Source: an uncultured Spirochaetota bacterium | Lineage (GTDB): Bacteria; Spirochaetota; Brachyspiria; Brachyspirales; Brachyspiraceae | Assembly: GCA_944390575.1 (NCBI GenBank) | Contig: CALXQJ010000002.1 | Location: 434,001 to 498,000, forward strand | Length of the DNA stretch: 64,000 nucleotides | Direction: 5' to 3' | Shown here: piece after piece, positions 19,656 to 27,958 of the stretch | Numbering within the stretch: position 1 is the first letter of the stretch | Layout: every line of letters starts with the position of its first letter | Made by a program: the position numbers and the translations under genes | Notes under the pieces: generated by a model | Databases searched by the model: none | What the model was told of the DNA's origin: nothing | The model's input: the letters and a program-made list of their open reading frames with translations, nothing else

Positions 19656-20660
19656 ATGATTATTTCTGATTTTAAGTATGTATTTTTATATTTACTTTTG
19701 CCTGTTTTAATATTTCTTTTTATTTTGTCTAAGAAAAAGGTAAAAAAGATTCTATTATTATTTGCTAAGGATTTTAGTATAGATAAGAGTTATAAAAGAT
19801 TATCTCTTATTAGAAATCTTTCTATTATATTTTTATTTGTTTCATTATCTTTTTTAATATTTTCTATGATGCAACCTAGATGGGGATTATCAGAACAAGA
19901 GCTTAAAACAGAAAATTATATGATAACTATAATGTTGGATTTATCTCGTTCTATGGATGCTACAGATGTTTTTCCTTCAAGATTAGAAAGAGCAAAACTT
20001 GAAATAGAGAAGTTTATTAAAAGTGCAGATAATATTTCTGTATCATTAGTAGGATTTGCAGGAACTAGTTTTATAGCTTCTCCATTTACAGAAGACTTTG
20101 ATACTCTAACATATATACTTCAAACATTATCTACAAAATCTGTATCATTACAAGGAACAAGAATAGCAGATGCTCTTATAACAGCTAGAAATACTTTTAA
20201 TATTAATAATGATGATAAAAAGTCTATTATACTTATTACAGATGGAGAGGATCATTTTGGATCTTTTGATAGTATATTAAAAGAATTAAAAAAAATGAAA
20301 ATTAGTATATATACTATAGGCGTTGGTAGTGAGAAAGGAAGTACTGTTATTTCTCATGTAAATCCTGATAGTAGAACTATTATTTCTAAGAGAGATGATA
20401 AAACATTAGAATATCTTGCTAATGAGACTGGTGGTAAGAGTTATATATCAGCTAATATATCACTTAATAATGTATTTGAAGATATTAAGAAAAATATGAA
20501 ATCTGTTAGTAGTATTAGAAATACAAAGGATTATAAGGATAGGTATCAAATATTTTTATCTATATCTATAATTTTTATTATTATTTCTATAGTATTAAAT
20601 CTTTGTACACAAATTAGTTTTTCAAATAAAAATCGTAAACTGGATGTTGCTAATGAATAG
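19656..20660 (+). CDS. batB: BatB-like von Willebrand factor A domain membrane protein
   Basis: A 334-residue protein with an N-terminal membrane segment (7-25), a second at about 50-70, a VWA domain from about residue 88 to 270, and a C-terminal membrane segment. The metal-ion-dependent adhesion site is intact: DLSRSMD (DxSxS) with the later threonine in QGTRIADAL and aspartate in ITDGEDHFG. MDATDVFPSRLERAK is characteristic of Bat proteins and is closer to BatB than BatA. In Bacteroides and Leptospira Bat proteins form a membrane complex linked to oxidative or aerobic stress tolerance. Here only one of the usual two VWA genes is present. The start of batC lies inside its last codons. Confidence 0.82.
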   Translation: MIISDFKYVFLYLLLPVLIFLFILSKKKVKKILLLFAKDFSIDKSYKRLSLIRNLSIIFLFVSLSFLIFSMMQPRWGLSEQELKTENYMITIMLDLSRSMDATDVFPSRLERAKLEIEKFIKSADNISVSLVGFAGTSFIASPFTEDFDTLTYILQTLSTKSVSLQGTRIADALITARNTFNINNDDKKSIILITDGEDHFGSFDSILKELKKMKISIYTIGVGSEKGSTVISHVNPDSRTIISKRDDKTLEYLANETGGKSYISANISLNNVFEDIKKNMKSVSSIRNTKDYKDRYQIFLSISIIFIIISIVLNLCTQISFSNKNRKLDVANE

Positions 20661-21408
20661 AGTATTATTTTATATATTTTGTAACTTATTTATTATATTT
20701 AGTGTTTCTTATACATTTTCTTTTGATGAGTTTACTGCAAAAATCGATGTAGATAAGGCTAATAGATTATTTAAAAAAGGGGATTATAATAATGCTATAT
20801 CTTTATACGAAAAGGCTTTAAGTAAAGTTACAAACTCTTCTGAAATATACTATAATATAGCAACTACTATGTCGCAAGTTGGAGAAGTAGATAATGCTAT
20901 ACAGCTTTTTGATATAGCAAAAAAGAATTTTAATTCAAAAACAAAGTCATATTTTAAAAATGCAACATATTATAATTCTGGTTTATTAAAAATAGAAAAA
21001 GAAGATTATGAAGGTGCAATTAATGATCTTATAAATGCTTTAGTAGAATCTCCAAATGATACAAACTCTAAAACAGCATTAGAATATGCATTAAAAAAAT
21101 TAAAAAATCAGCCAAAGAACTCTGGAGATAATAAAGAAAACAATAAAGATAATAGTAAGGATAATAATCAAGATAATAATAATCAATCTGATGACAATCA
21201 AAAATCAGATGATAATAGTCAAGATAATAATGAAAATAAACAAGATAATCAAGATAATAATAATAACAACAATAATAGTGGAAATGAAGAAGAGGAAGAA
21301 GTAAAAACAGATGTAGATAGAATTTTAGAGTCTCTAAGACAGTATAGAGATGATAAAAATAAAGATAATCAGTATTATGGTGGAGGTAGAATTGATAAGG
21401 ATTGGTAA
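20653..21408 (+). CDS. batC: BatC-like TPR protein with Asn/Asp-rich tail
   Basis: A 251-residue exported TPR protein. MNRVLFYIFCNLFIIFSVSYTFS is a signal peptide; tetratricopeptide repeats span roughly residues 33-145 (KANRLFKKGDYNNAISLYEKAL and later repeats). The remaining third is a hydrophilic run dominated by Asn, Asp, Lys and Gln, then Glu, before a short conserved-looking end (TDVDRILESLRQYRDD). An upstream in-frame ATG at 20644 is possible; I prefer 20653 because GGA lies nine bases ahead and it gives a better signal peptide. It overlaps batB upstream by 8 bases and batD downstream by 17 bases. BatC is thought to scaffold the Bat complex in the periplasm. Confidence 0.8.
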   Translation: MNRVLFYIFCNLFIIFSVSYTFSFDEFTAKIDVDKANRLFKKGDYNNAISLYEKALSKVTNSSEIYYNIATTMSQVGEVDNAIQLFDIAKKNFNSKTKSYFKNATYYNSGLLKIEKEDYEGAINDLINALVESPNDTNSKTALEYALKKLKNQPKNSGDNKENNKDNSKDNNQDNNNQSDDNQKSDDNSQDNNENKQDNQDNNNNNNNSGNEEEEEVKTDVDRILESLRQYRDDKNKDNQYYGGGRIDKDW

Positions 21409-23059
21409 TATATTTTTATATTTGTTATTTTCTTATTCTTTATTATTTTCTCAAACTAATATAGTTGCTGAATTATCTCATACTAAAGTTAGGGTTGGGG
21501 AAGTATTTACACTATCTGTTTCTGTAGATGGTGGAGCTGAGGTTAGAGTTGGTGATGTTGATGGTCTTCTTTCTAGGGGTAGTGGTAAGAGTGTGAGTGT
21601 TGTATTTTCATCTGGTGTACTACAGCGTATGGAGACTTATAGTTTTAATTATGTTGCTTTAGATAAGGGTGTATATACTATAGATGATATAGAAGTAAAA
21701 ATAAAAAATAAGAAATATAAAGCTAATTCTGTAAGTATAGAAGTTGTAGAAGATAGTAGTGATATTGATAATTCTGATTCATTAGACAATTTTTTAGATT
21801 ATAAAGATGATGTTATAGCTACAAATATAATAAGTAAAAAAGAAGTATATGTATATGAGCCTATATATATAGAGCAGAAATTATATACTCATATATATGT
21901 TAATGTATTAGGTAGTATTCAAGCTCCTGATAGGAATGATTTTATTTCTTATTCTGATACTTCTAAAAGAGCATATACTGAAATTATTAATGGTAAAAGA
22001 ATTAGCATTGTACCTTTAAAAAGAGAAGTATTATACCCTATAAAAAAAGGAAAAAAGAAAATAGAGACTACAGAGTTTGTTATAGAAAAAGATAATATGT
22101 TCTTTGATAGAGTTCAAATAGGTAGAGAGGTTTTTGATATTAATGTTTTACCACTTCCTAAGAATGATACTGGTAAAAAGTTTTCTGGTGCTGTTGGGGA
22201 TTTTGATTTTAGAGTGAGTGCTAATAATACAAATATAAATACTGGAGATGAAGTTATTGTTACACTTGAAGTATTTGGGGAGGGTAATGTTTCTGTTATA
22301 GACATACCAAATTTAGATAGTAGTATTAGTAATTATTTTTCTGTATATCAACCTAAAACTTTTGAAACTAATTGGTTTGAAAATGGCAAAATATTTGGAC
22401 GTAAAACTAAAGAGTATATATTAATAGCTACTAATAGTGGAAATTATTCTATTTCTAATATTTCATTTTTGTATTTTTCTCCAAATATAAAAAGATATAC
22501 TAATACTTATTCTACTCAATTGAACTTTAATATTTCTGGAGAAGCTATTTCTCATTTTGACAATAATAGTAGAGAAGATTCTATTAGTAGTGAAGATAGT
22601 AATGACGTTATAAAATATAATATATCTAATAGAGTAATAAAAAATGAAGATAAAGATTTTATTTTACTAAATATTAAGTATGTATATTATATATCACTTC
22701 TGTTTTTATTAATATATATTACTATTTTTGTTTTTGCTAAAATAAAGAAAAAAGATAAAGTTATTGTTATTAATGATACAGTTCAGTATGATAAAATATT
22801 AGAATATTATAACTCTAATAATAGAGTAGAGTATTGTAAGAGTATTTTGGATTATTTGACTTTTAATACTAATTCTAATCTTAATACTATTTATAGTGAA
22901 TTAAAAAAGTATAATATTGATGAAGAGATAATTAAAAATATAAAGTCTATTATAGATTCTTGTCAGTTTGAGTTATACTCTGGAAATAATTTTAATAATC
23001 AAAATTATCATAGTGACTTACCATCTATAATAGAAACTATTAAAAAGAGTAGGAAATAG
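21392..23059 (+). CDS. batD: BatD-like exported protein
   Basis: A protein of about 555 residues matching the BatD family: signal peptide, N-terminal immunoglobulin-like beta domains (AELSHTKVRVGEVFTLSVSVDG, then YKANSVSIEVVED), a second pair (GDFDFRVSANNTNINTGDEVIVTLEV), one membrane segment at about 75-80 percent of the length (YYISLLFLLIYITIFVFAKI) and a cytoplasmic tail of about 100 residues. The frame is open back to an ATG at 21350, but that start gives a poor N-terminus. The TTG at 21392 is preceded by GGAGG at five bases and yields a signal peptide, so I use it. batE begins eight bases after the stop. Confidence 0.78.
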   Translation: MIRIGNIFLYLLFSYSLLFSQTNIVAELSHTKVRVGEVFTLSVSVDGGAEVRVGDVDGLLSRGSGKSVSVVFSSGVLQRMETYSFNYVALDKGVYTIDDIEVKIKNKKYKANSVSIEVVEDSSDIDNSDSLDNFLDYKDDVIATNIISKKEVYVYEPIYIEQKLYTHIYVNVLGSIQAPDRNDFISYSDTSKRAYTEIINGKRISIVPLKREVLYPIKKGKKKIETTEFVIEKDNMFFDRVQIGREVFDINVLPLPKNDTGKKFSGAVGDFDFRVSANNTNINTGDEVIVTLEVFGEGNVSVIDIPNLDSSISNYFSVYQPKTFETNWFENGKIFGRKTKEYILIATNSGNYSISNISFLYFSPNIKRYTNTYSTQLNFNISGEAISHFDNNSREDSISSEDSNDVIKYNISNRVIKNEDKDFILLNIKYVYYISLLFLLIYITIFVFAKIKKKDKVIVINDTVQYDKILEYYNSNNRVEYCKSILDYLTFNTNSNLNTIYSELKKYNIDEEIIKNIKSIIDSCQFELYSGNNFNNQNYHSDLPSIIETIKKSRK

Positions 23060-23067
23060 TAGGTTTT

Positions 23068-23724
23068 ATGTTTAGACAATTTTTATTATTAATTTTTATT
23101 GTTCAAAGCTCTATTTTATTTTCTGAAGTAGATTATGAAAATATAAATAAAAAAAATCAATATGCTAATAATCTTTATAATGAGGATAAGTTTTTAGAAG
23201 CTAATGATATTTATAAAGAACTAGCTAAAGATATTAAATCAAGAGATTTATATTATAATCTTGCAACTTCTTATAAAGCTATTGGTAGTAATTCTTATGC
23301 TGTTGCTTGGTATGAGAGGGCTATAAAGATTAATCCTTTTGATTTTGAATCTATAAAAAATATTAAAGAAATAAATGCCTCTTATAATTATAACTTTATA
23401 TTTGTTATAATTTATTATGTATCTATATTTTTATTTATATTATCATTTATTTTATTTATTATAAAAAGAAAATTATTTATAACTATTTTTTTGATTATAT
23501 TTTTTATATCTTCTTTTATTTCTTATAACTTGTTTAATAGAGACTATGTAGTAGTTATTAATAATTCTCCTCTTTATAATGGTATGAGTGTTCGCTCTGA
23601 TAAGGTTATAGATTTAAAAGATGGTAGCAAACTAAGAATATTAGAAGAGAGAGAATCTTGGTATTATATAAAGTTTAATCAATATAAGGGATGGATTAAT
23701 ATAGAAAATACTGTAAAAATATAA
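23068..23724 (+). CDS. batE: BatE-like TPR and SH3-domain membrane protein
   Basis: A 218-residue protein: signal peptide (MFRQFLLLIFIVQSSILFS), two tetratricopeptide repeats (about 28-95, with LYYNLATSYKAIGSNSYAVAWYERAIKI in two parts), two closely spaced membrane helices (about 108-158), and a C-terminal SH3-like domain (NNSPLYNGMSVRSDKVIDL, then GSKLRILEERESWYYIKF and KGWINIENTVKI). This order is the standard BatE design. It closes the operon and ends two bases from the convergent rdgB stop. The SH3-like end probably contacts peptidoglycan or another Bat protein. Confidence 0.8.
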   Translation: MFRQFLLLIFIVQSSILFSEVDYENINKKNQYANNLYNEDKFLEANDIYKELAKDIKSRDLYYNLATSYKAIGSNSYAVAWYERAIKINPFDFESIKNIKEINASYNYNFIFVIIYYVSIFLFILSFILFIIKRKLFITIFLIIFFISSFISYNLFNRDYVVVINNSPLYNGMSVRSDKVIDLKDGSKLRILEERESWYYIKFNQYKGWINIENTVKI

Positions 23725-23725
23725 A

Positions 23726-24316
23726 TTAAATTTTATATATAGATTCAAGTATATTTTTCATTTTATTCATAGCAATAGCTCTATGACTTATTTTATTTTT
23801 TTCTTCTAATGACATTTCAGCATAAGTTATATTATAATTATCAGGTATGAAAATAGGATCATATCCAAATCCTTCAACACCCCTCTCACATTCTATAATT
23901 CTACCATTTACTATACCCTCAACAGCAATAAAATAATTATCATTAATCATACAAACAGCAGAAGTTATAAAATAAGCACTTCTATCAGATTTATTTTTTA
24001 ACTTCTCTAAAATTAACTTCATTTTTTCTTTATATGATAATTCTTCACCACCATATCTAGCAGAATATATACCAGGCTCCCCACCTAAAGCATTAATACA
24101 AAGTCCAGAATCATCAGCAAGCGAAGGTAATTTAGTATGATAATAAACAGCTTTAGCTTTAATTAAAGCATTATCAAAGAAAGTATTCCCATTTTCTATA
24201 ATATCATCAATATCATTAGGCATTTTTAAAACTTCTTTTATAGAGTTATCAAAAATATTTTCAATCTCTTTTACTTTATGATTATTTGTTGTTGCTATAA
24301 TAAGTTTTTCAATCAT
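23726..24316 (-). CDS. rdgB: dITP/XTP pyrophosphatase (RdgB/HAM1 family)
   Basis: A 196-residue enzyme that hydrolyses non-canonical purine nucleoside triphosphates (dITP, XTP) to monophosphates, preventing their use in DNA. Family motifs are complete: IATTNNHKVKEIENIF at the N-terminus, LADDSGLCINALGGEPGIYSAR in two blocks near residue 67, the Lys-rich central part and GVEGFGYDPIFIPD near residue 150, with SHRAIAM near the end. AAGGAATAAAG precedes the ATG. It is downstream of the GyrI-like gene on the same strand, 26 bases away. Length is standard. Confidence 0.93.
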   Translation of the reverse strand: MIEKLIIATTNNHKVKEIENIFDNSIKEVLKMPNDIDDIIENGNTFFDNALIKAKAVYYHTKLPSLADDSGLCINALGGEPGIYSARYGGEELSYKEKMKLILEKLKNKSDRSAYFITSAVCMINDNYFIAVEGIVNGRIIECERGVEGFGYDPIFIPDNYNITYAEMSLEEKNKISHRAIAMNKMKNILESIYKI

Positions 24317-24342
24317 AGAACTTTATTCCTTATAATATTATT

Positions 24343-24816
24343 TTATAAATTTTCTATCTTAAAAAAGAGATAAAAATCTTTAGAGTTTGGTATATAGTAC
24401 TCCATAACATTTCCTATAACTGTATAACCATTTTTAGGAATATAGTCATTTATAATTTTTTTAAATATTTCATTATAGTTTTGTATATTACATTTTACTT
24501 TTAAAAACTTGCCACCATCAATATACCACTTAATCCATCCATTTGGAGTATTAGCTCCTTCAATAACCTCAACTCCAGCCATATATTTACCCATATCAGA
24601 CCAAGGTGAAAAAGTTTCGTCTATATCATTCATTATTCCCCAAAGTCCAGCTAATATACCATTATCATCAATTTTTATAACATTAACTATTTCTTTAATA
24701 TTCTCATTAAAAGTTTTCCAAAGTGGAAGCACCCACTTAGAATGATCATCACTTTTCCCCATAGCAACTTTTCCTACTACTTCAAAATCTTTTTTTTCTA
24801 CAATTTCTATTTTCAT
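24343..24816 (-). CDS. GyrI-like / AraC-type effector-binding domain protein
   Basis: A 157-residue stand-alone domain of the SOUL/GyrI-like superfamily, which forms the ligand-binding half of AraC- and MerR-type activators and also occurs alone. Typical features are the opening IEVVxKKxFxVVGK-type strand (KIEIVEKKDFEVVGKVAMG), the central GLWGIMND and MAGVEVIEGANTPNGW, and the closing YYIPNSKDFYLFFKIENL. It has no DNA-binding domain, so it is more likely a small-molecule-binding or hydrolase-like protein than a regulator. It follows the sugar permease gene by 18 bases on the same strand and could be part of that operon. Confidence 0.72.
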   Translation of the reverse strand: MKIEIVEKKDFEVVGKVAMGKSDDHSKWVLPLWKTFNENIKEIVNVIKIDDNGILAGLWGIMNDIDETFSPWSDMGKYMAGVEVIEGANTPNGWIKWYIDGGKFLKVKCNIQNYNEIFKKIINDYIPKNGYTVIGNVMEYYIPNSKDFYLFFKIENL

Positions 24817-24834
24817 TTTATTTACTTTCCTTTT

Positions 24835-25662
24835 TTATTTGCCAAAACCATTAGTTATACCTTTTATTAAAAAACTTCTAAAAATAAGAGCTAATATTAC
24901 AGGAGGTATTATAGCAAGTAGTCCTGCTGTAGTTGTAAGTCCATATCGAATAGTATCTCTAGCTACAAACTCTGATGTAACTACAGATATTGGTTTTGTA
25001 TATGCAGAACTTGATAAAATTAAAGGTACTTGAAATTGTCCCCAAGACATCAAAAACACTATTAAAAATGTAGATACTATAATAGGTATAGATATAGGAA
25101 TCATTATTTTATATATAACACTTATTTTATTACAACCGTCTATATATGCAGCTTCTTCTATTTCTGTTGGTATAGTATCAAAATAATTCGATATTATCCA
25201 TACACTTATAGGTAGAAATGAAGATATATATACTAATGATAGTGCTAAAAAATTATCAAGCAAAGAAAGAATAGAGTATATTCTATATATTGGAATTATA
25301 GTTGTAAATACTGGTATAGACATTGTTATTAGTATAAATATTTTTATTTGTTTTTTTAGTTTAAAGTTCATTCTTGATATAGAATATGCACACATAATAG
25401 AAAATGGTATTATTATTAATATTGTAATTAATGCTATTTTTATAGAGTTAATTATTCCTGTAAAAAATATTTTAGAGTTTCTTTTTGATAAAGTTAGTAT
25501 TTCTATATAGTTTGCTATTGTAGGATCTTTTGGTATTAATGAACTGTTATTTTTAAACATCTCATATTCTGGAGTTATACTTATAATTATAGCCCATACT
25601 ATAGGCAAAAGAACTATTATGAGAAAAAATATTACACTACTATAATATATTAATTTTTTCAT
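24835..25662 (-). CDS. Sugar ABC transporter permease (MalG type)
   Basis: A 275-residue inner-membrane permease of the carbohydrate CUT1 family with six predicted membrane helices. The cytoplasmic EAA loop that contacts the ATPase is visible as EIEEAAYIDGCNKISVIYKI with the conserved G, followed by IMIPISIPIIVSTF. The ATG at 25662 comes two bases after the stop of the partner permease (TAATATG), indicating translational coupling; a TTG five codons earlier is in frame but has its ribosome site too close. Together with the next two genes it makes a sugar importer. The sugar is not deducible. Confidence 0.87.
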   Translation of the reverse strand: MKKLIYYSSVIFFLIIVLLPIVWAIIISITPEYEMFKNNSSLIPKDPTIANYIEILTLSKRNSKIFFTGIINSIKIALITILIIIPFSIMCAYSISRMNFKLKKQIKIFILITMSIPVFTTIIPIYRIYSILSLLDNFLALSLVYISSFLPISVWIISNYFDTIPTEIEEAAYIDGCNKISVIYKIMIPISIPIIVSTFLIVFLMSWGQFQVPLILSSSAYTKPISVVTSEFVARDTIRYGLTTTAGLLAIIPPVILALIFRSFLIKGITNGFGK

Positions 25663-25663
25663 A

Positions 25664-26536
25664 TTATATATACTCAATCCTTTTAGACATAGCTTTTATG
25701 TATAAAATTCCAAATATCCCAGAAATTATCATAATTAAATATGTTAAAGCACTTCCATATCCAAAATTTAAAAATGAAAAAGTATTAATATAGTTTTCAA
25801 CTAATAATGTTTTTCCTAAATTACTATACTCTATAAGTGCAATAACCTCATCAAATACATTTATTGCAGATATAGAAGTAAATGTAAATATAATAGAAAA
25901 AGCAGGTATTAATAATGGTATTGTGATTTTTGTTAGAGTTTGTATCTTATTTGCTCCATCTATATTAGCTACATCATATATAACATTTGGTATTGCTCTT
26001 ATAGCTGATAGTAGAACTATAGAGCAGAAAGGTATATTTCGCCAAGCTACTATTATACCTATAATTATCATTATATAATATCTATTAGAAAAAAATTGAA
26101 TAGGTTCTTCTATTAAGTTTAGAGAATATAGTATTTTATTAATAAATCCAAATCCTGGATAGAATATCCATTTCCATAGAATACCATTTATATAAGGTGG
26201 TAATGCCCAAGGAATAATCGAAATAGCCATTAGTATATTCTTCATTTTACTTTCTACATTAAGCATCATAGCAAAAATAAAACTAATTATAGCACATAGT
26301 ATAATAACAACTATCATAATTATCATTGTATTTTGAAATGAATACCAAAAGTCATATTTATTTATAATATCTATATAATTTTTGAATCCTAAGAAATAAT
26401 AATTATTAGGTTCTGTTAATTTCATTTTTCTTAGAGAATAATAAAATGTAACTATTATTGGGTATAAAACTAAACTTATTAAAATAATCATTACTGGAGT
26501 AATTAATAAATATGGTAGTAAAGATTTTTTTTTCAT
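25664..26536 (-). CDS. Sugar ABC transporter permease (MalF/UgpA type)
   Basis: A 290-residue six-helix permease beginning MKKKSLLPYLLITPVMI, the usual opening of CUT1 MalF/UgpA proteins. The EAA loop is present as VIYDVANIDGANKIQTLTKI followed by TIPLLIPAFSII. It heterodimerises with the MalG-type permease encoded immediately downstream. The substrate-binding lipoprotein gene lies 34 bases upstream. No ATPase gene is found in this cluster, so a shared multi-sugar ATPase (MsmK/MalK type) encoded elsewhere is expected to energise it. Confidence 0.87.
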   Translation of the reverse strand: MKKKSLLPYLLITPVMIILISLVLYPIIVTFYYSLRKMKLTEPNNYYFLGFKNYIDIINKYDFWYSFQNTMIIMIVVIILCAIISFIFAMMLNVESKMKNILMAISIIPWALPPYINGILWKWIFYPGFGFINKILYSLNLIEEPIQFFSNRYYIMIIIGIIVAWRNIPFCSIVLLSAIRAIPNVIYDVANIDGANKIQTLTKITIPLLIPAFSIIFTFTSISAINVFDEVIALIEYSNLGKTLLVENYINTFSFLNFGYGSALTYLIMIISGIFGILYIKAMSKRIEYI

Positions 26537-26570
26537 ATTTTAATAATATAGTTTTATACCACTTAGTATA

Positions 26571-27791
26571 TTATAATAATTCTTTTATTTTTGTATCCAT
26601 ATCATCAAATGCTTGCTGTGGAGTTAATACACCTAAAGCCATTTGATTTACAGCATTAAATATAATAGTAGTCATTTGAGAGTAGTAAGTAGGTACTCCA
26701 TTTACAAATGGACTTGCTATTAGTTTAGATTCTTCTATAAGAGGTTGTGCATTTTTTAGTTTTCCTTCATCTATAAGCTCTTGCATAACATCTATTCTTG
26801 TTGGCATTGTATTTTGTATATAGTTTAATTCTTTTTGTATTTTAGCTGAATTATACCATTTAACAAATTTTAAAGCTGCTTCTTTGTTTTTAGATAATTT
26901 TAATACACCAAGCCCTTCAGGTAGAGCAAAAGTTTTATCAGATGTAGAAGTGCTTCCAGGTAATAAAGTAGGTAAAACTTCACCAACAACAGTAGATTCA
27001 TTAGGATCCTGTACTCTACTAACAAAAGATGTAGGTCCTACAATAAAGCTTGCCTCACCATTATTTATTTTTCTATAAGAGTCTAATCCATTTGCAGTAT
27101 TATTAGCAGGATCTATTAATTTATCCACATTTAATAATTGATTTATAAACTCTAATGAGCCTAATACAGCTTCTTTATTTAAAGATCCATCATCATTAAA
27201 TACTCTACCATACTTAGAATATGCAAGCCATATTAATGAAGTAGTAGTATTTTCACTAGCACTTAAAGATATAGAAAATGGATATTGAGTTATACCAGCT
27301 TCTTTAATCTTTTTTATACTCTCATAAACTTCATCCCAAGTTTGAGGTGCTTTTTCAATACCTGCTTTGTAGAAATGATTTGTATTATAAAATGCAATTC
27401 TAAAATCATTAGCATAAGGTAATGCTAATACTTTATTGTCTACAGTAAAAGGAATAATAGAAGGCATAGACTTTTTGTCTTCTTCACTAATTTCTATAGG
27501 CTCTAAAAAATCAGCACTATAAAACTCGCCAACCCAAGACCAATCAACTTCAACAACATCAGCAGCAGCCAATCCACCAGCAGCAGCTATTGCTATTTTA
27601 TCTTTAATGTCATCCCAAGATAATATATTCATATTAACTTTTATTCCATTTTCTTCCTCAAAAGCATTGAGCATTTCTTCACTTGGTACCGCCCAATCTG
27701 GAACCATTACTGTTATAGTATTTTTATTTGTCTCTTTTGAAGAACAAGATAATATCAAAATAGATAATATAAAAGAAATAATTTTTTTCAT
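26571..27791 (-). CDS. Sugar ABC transporter substrate-binding lipoprotein
   Basis: A 406-residue extracytoplasmic solute-binding protein of the CUT1 type. The N-terminus MKKIISFILSILILSCSSKE is a lipoprotein signal peptide with the lipid-carrying Cys at residue 16 in a relaxed spirochaete-style lipobox (LILSC). The mature protein starts with TITVMVPDW and shows ADVVEVDWSWVGEF, PQTWDEVYESIKKIKEAG and GLGVLKLSKNKEAALKFVKW, all standard for the family. It captures a sugar and hands it to the two permeases downstream. The intergenic region upstream (27792-27958) is shared with the divergent ABC exporter. A possible reverse promoter TTGACT-15-TATAAT lies at 27857-27831 but its spacing is short. 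Confidence 0.88.
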   Translation of the reverse strand: MKKIISFILSILILSCSSKETNKNTITVMVPDWAVPSEEMLNAFEEENGIKVNMNILSWDDIKDKIAIAAAGGLAAADVVEVDWSWVGEFYSADFLEPIEISEEDKKSMPSIIPFTVDNKVLALPYANDFRIAFYNTNHFYKAGIEKAPQTWDEVYESIKKIKEAGITQYPFSISLSASENTTTSLIWLAYSKYGRVFNDDGSLNKEAVLGSLEFINQLLNVDKLIDPANNTANGLDSYRKINNGEASFIVGPTSFVSRVQDPNESTVVGEVLPTLLPGSTSTSDKTFALPEGLGVLKLSKNKEAALKFVKWYNSAKIQKELNYIQNTMPTRIDVMQELIDEGKLKNAQPLIEESKLIASPFVNGVPTYYSQMTTIIFNAVNQMALGVLTPQQAFDDMDTKIKELL

Positions 27792-27898
27792 TATAATTTA
27801 CCATCCAAAGTATAAAATATTTTTATAAATATTATAATTACTATAAATAAAAGTCAAATTTATGAATTTATATTAAAATATCTATATTATTTTATCTA

Positions 27899-27927
27899 TT
27901 GAAAATAATATTATATTTTTATATAAT
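27899..27927 (+). promoter_or_regulatory. Promoter of the ABC exporter gene
   Basis: TTGAAA (27899-27904) and a perfect TATAAT (27922-27927) are separated by 17 bases, 31 bases before the ATG at 27959. The leader contains TTAGGAAA as ribosome binding site. Confidence 0.72.
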
Positions 27928-27958
27928 AAGTGGAATATATATGTATTAGGAAATTATT

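Noticed and set aside
20644-21408. Frameshift or pseudogene at the batC/batD overlap
   Set aside because: With the TTG start at 21392 both proteins are complete, and the overlap is a normal coupled junction.
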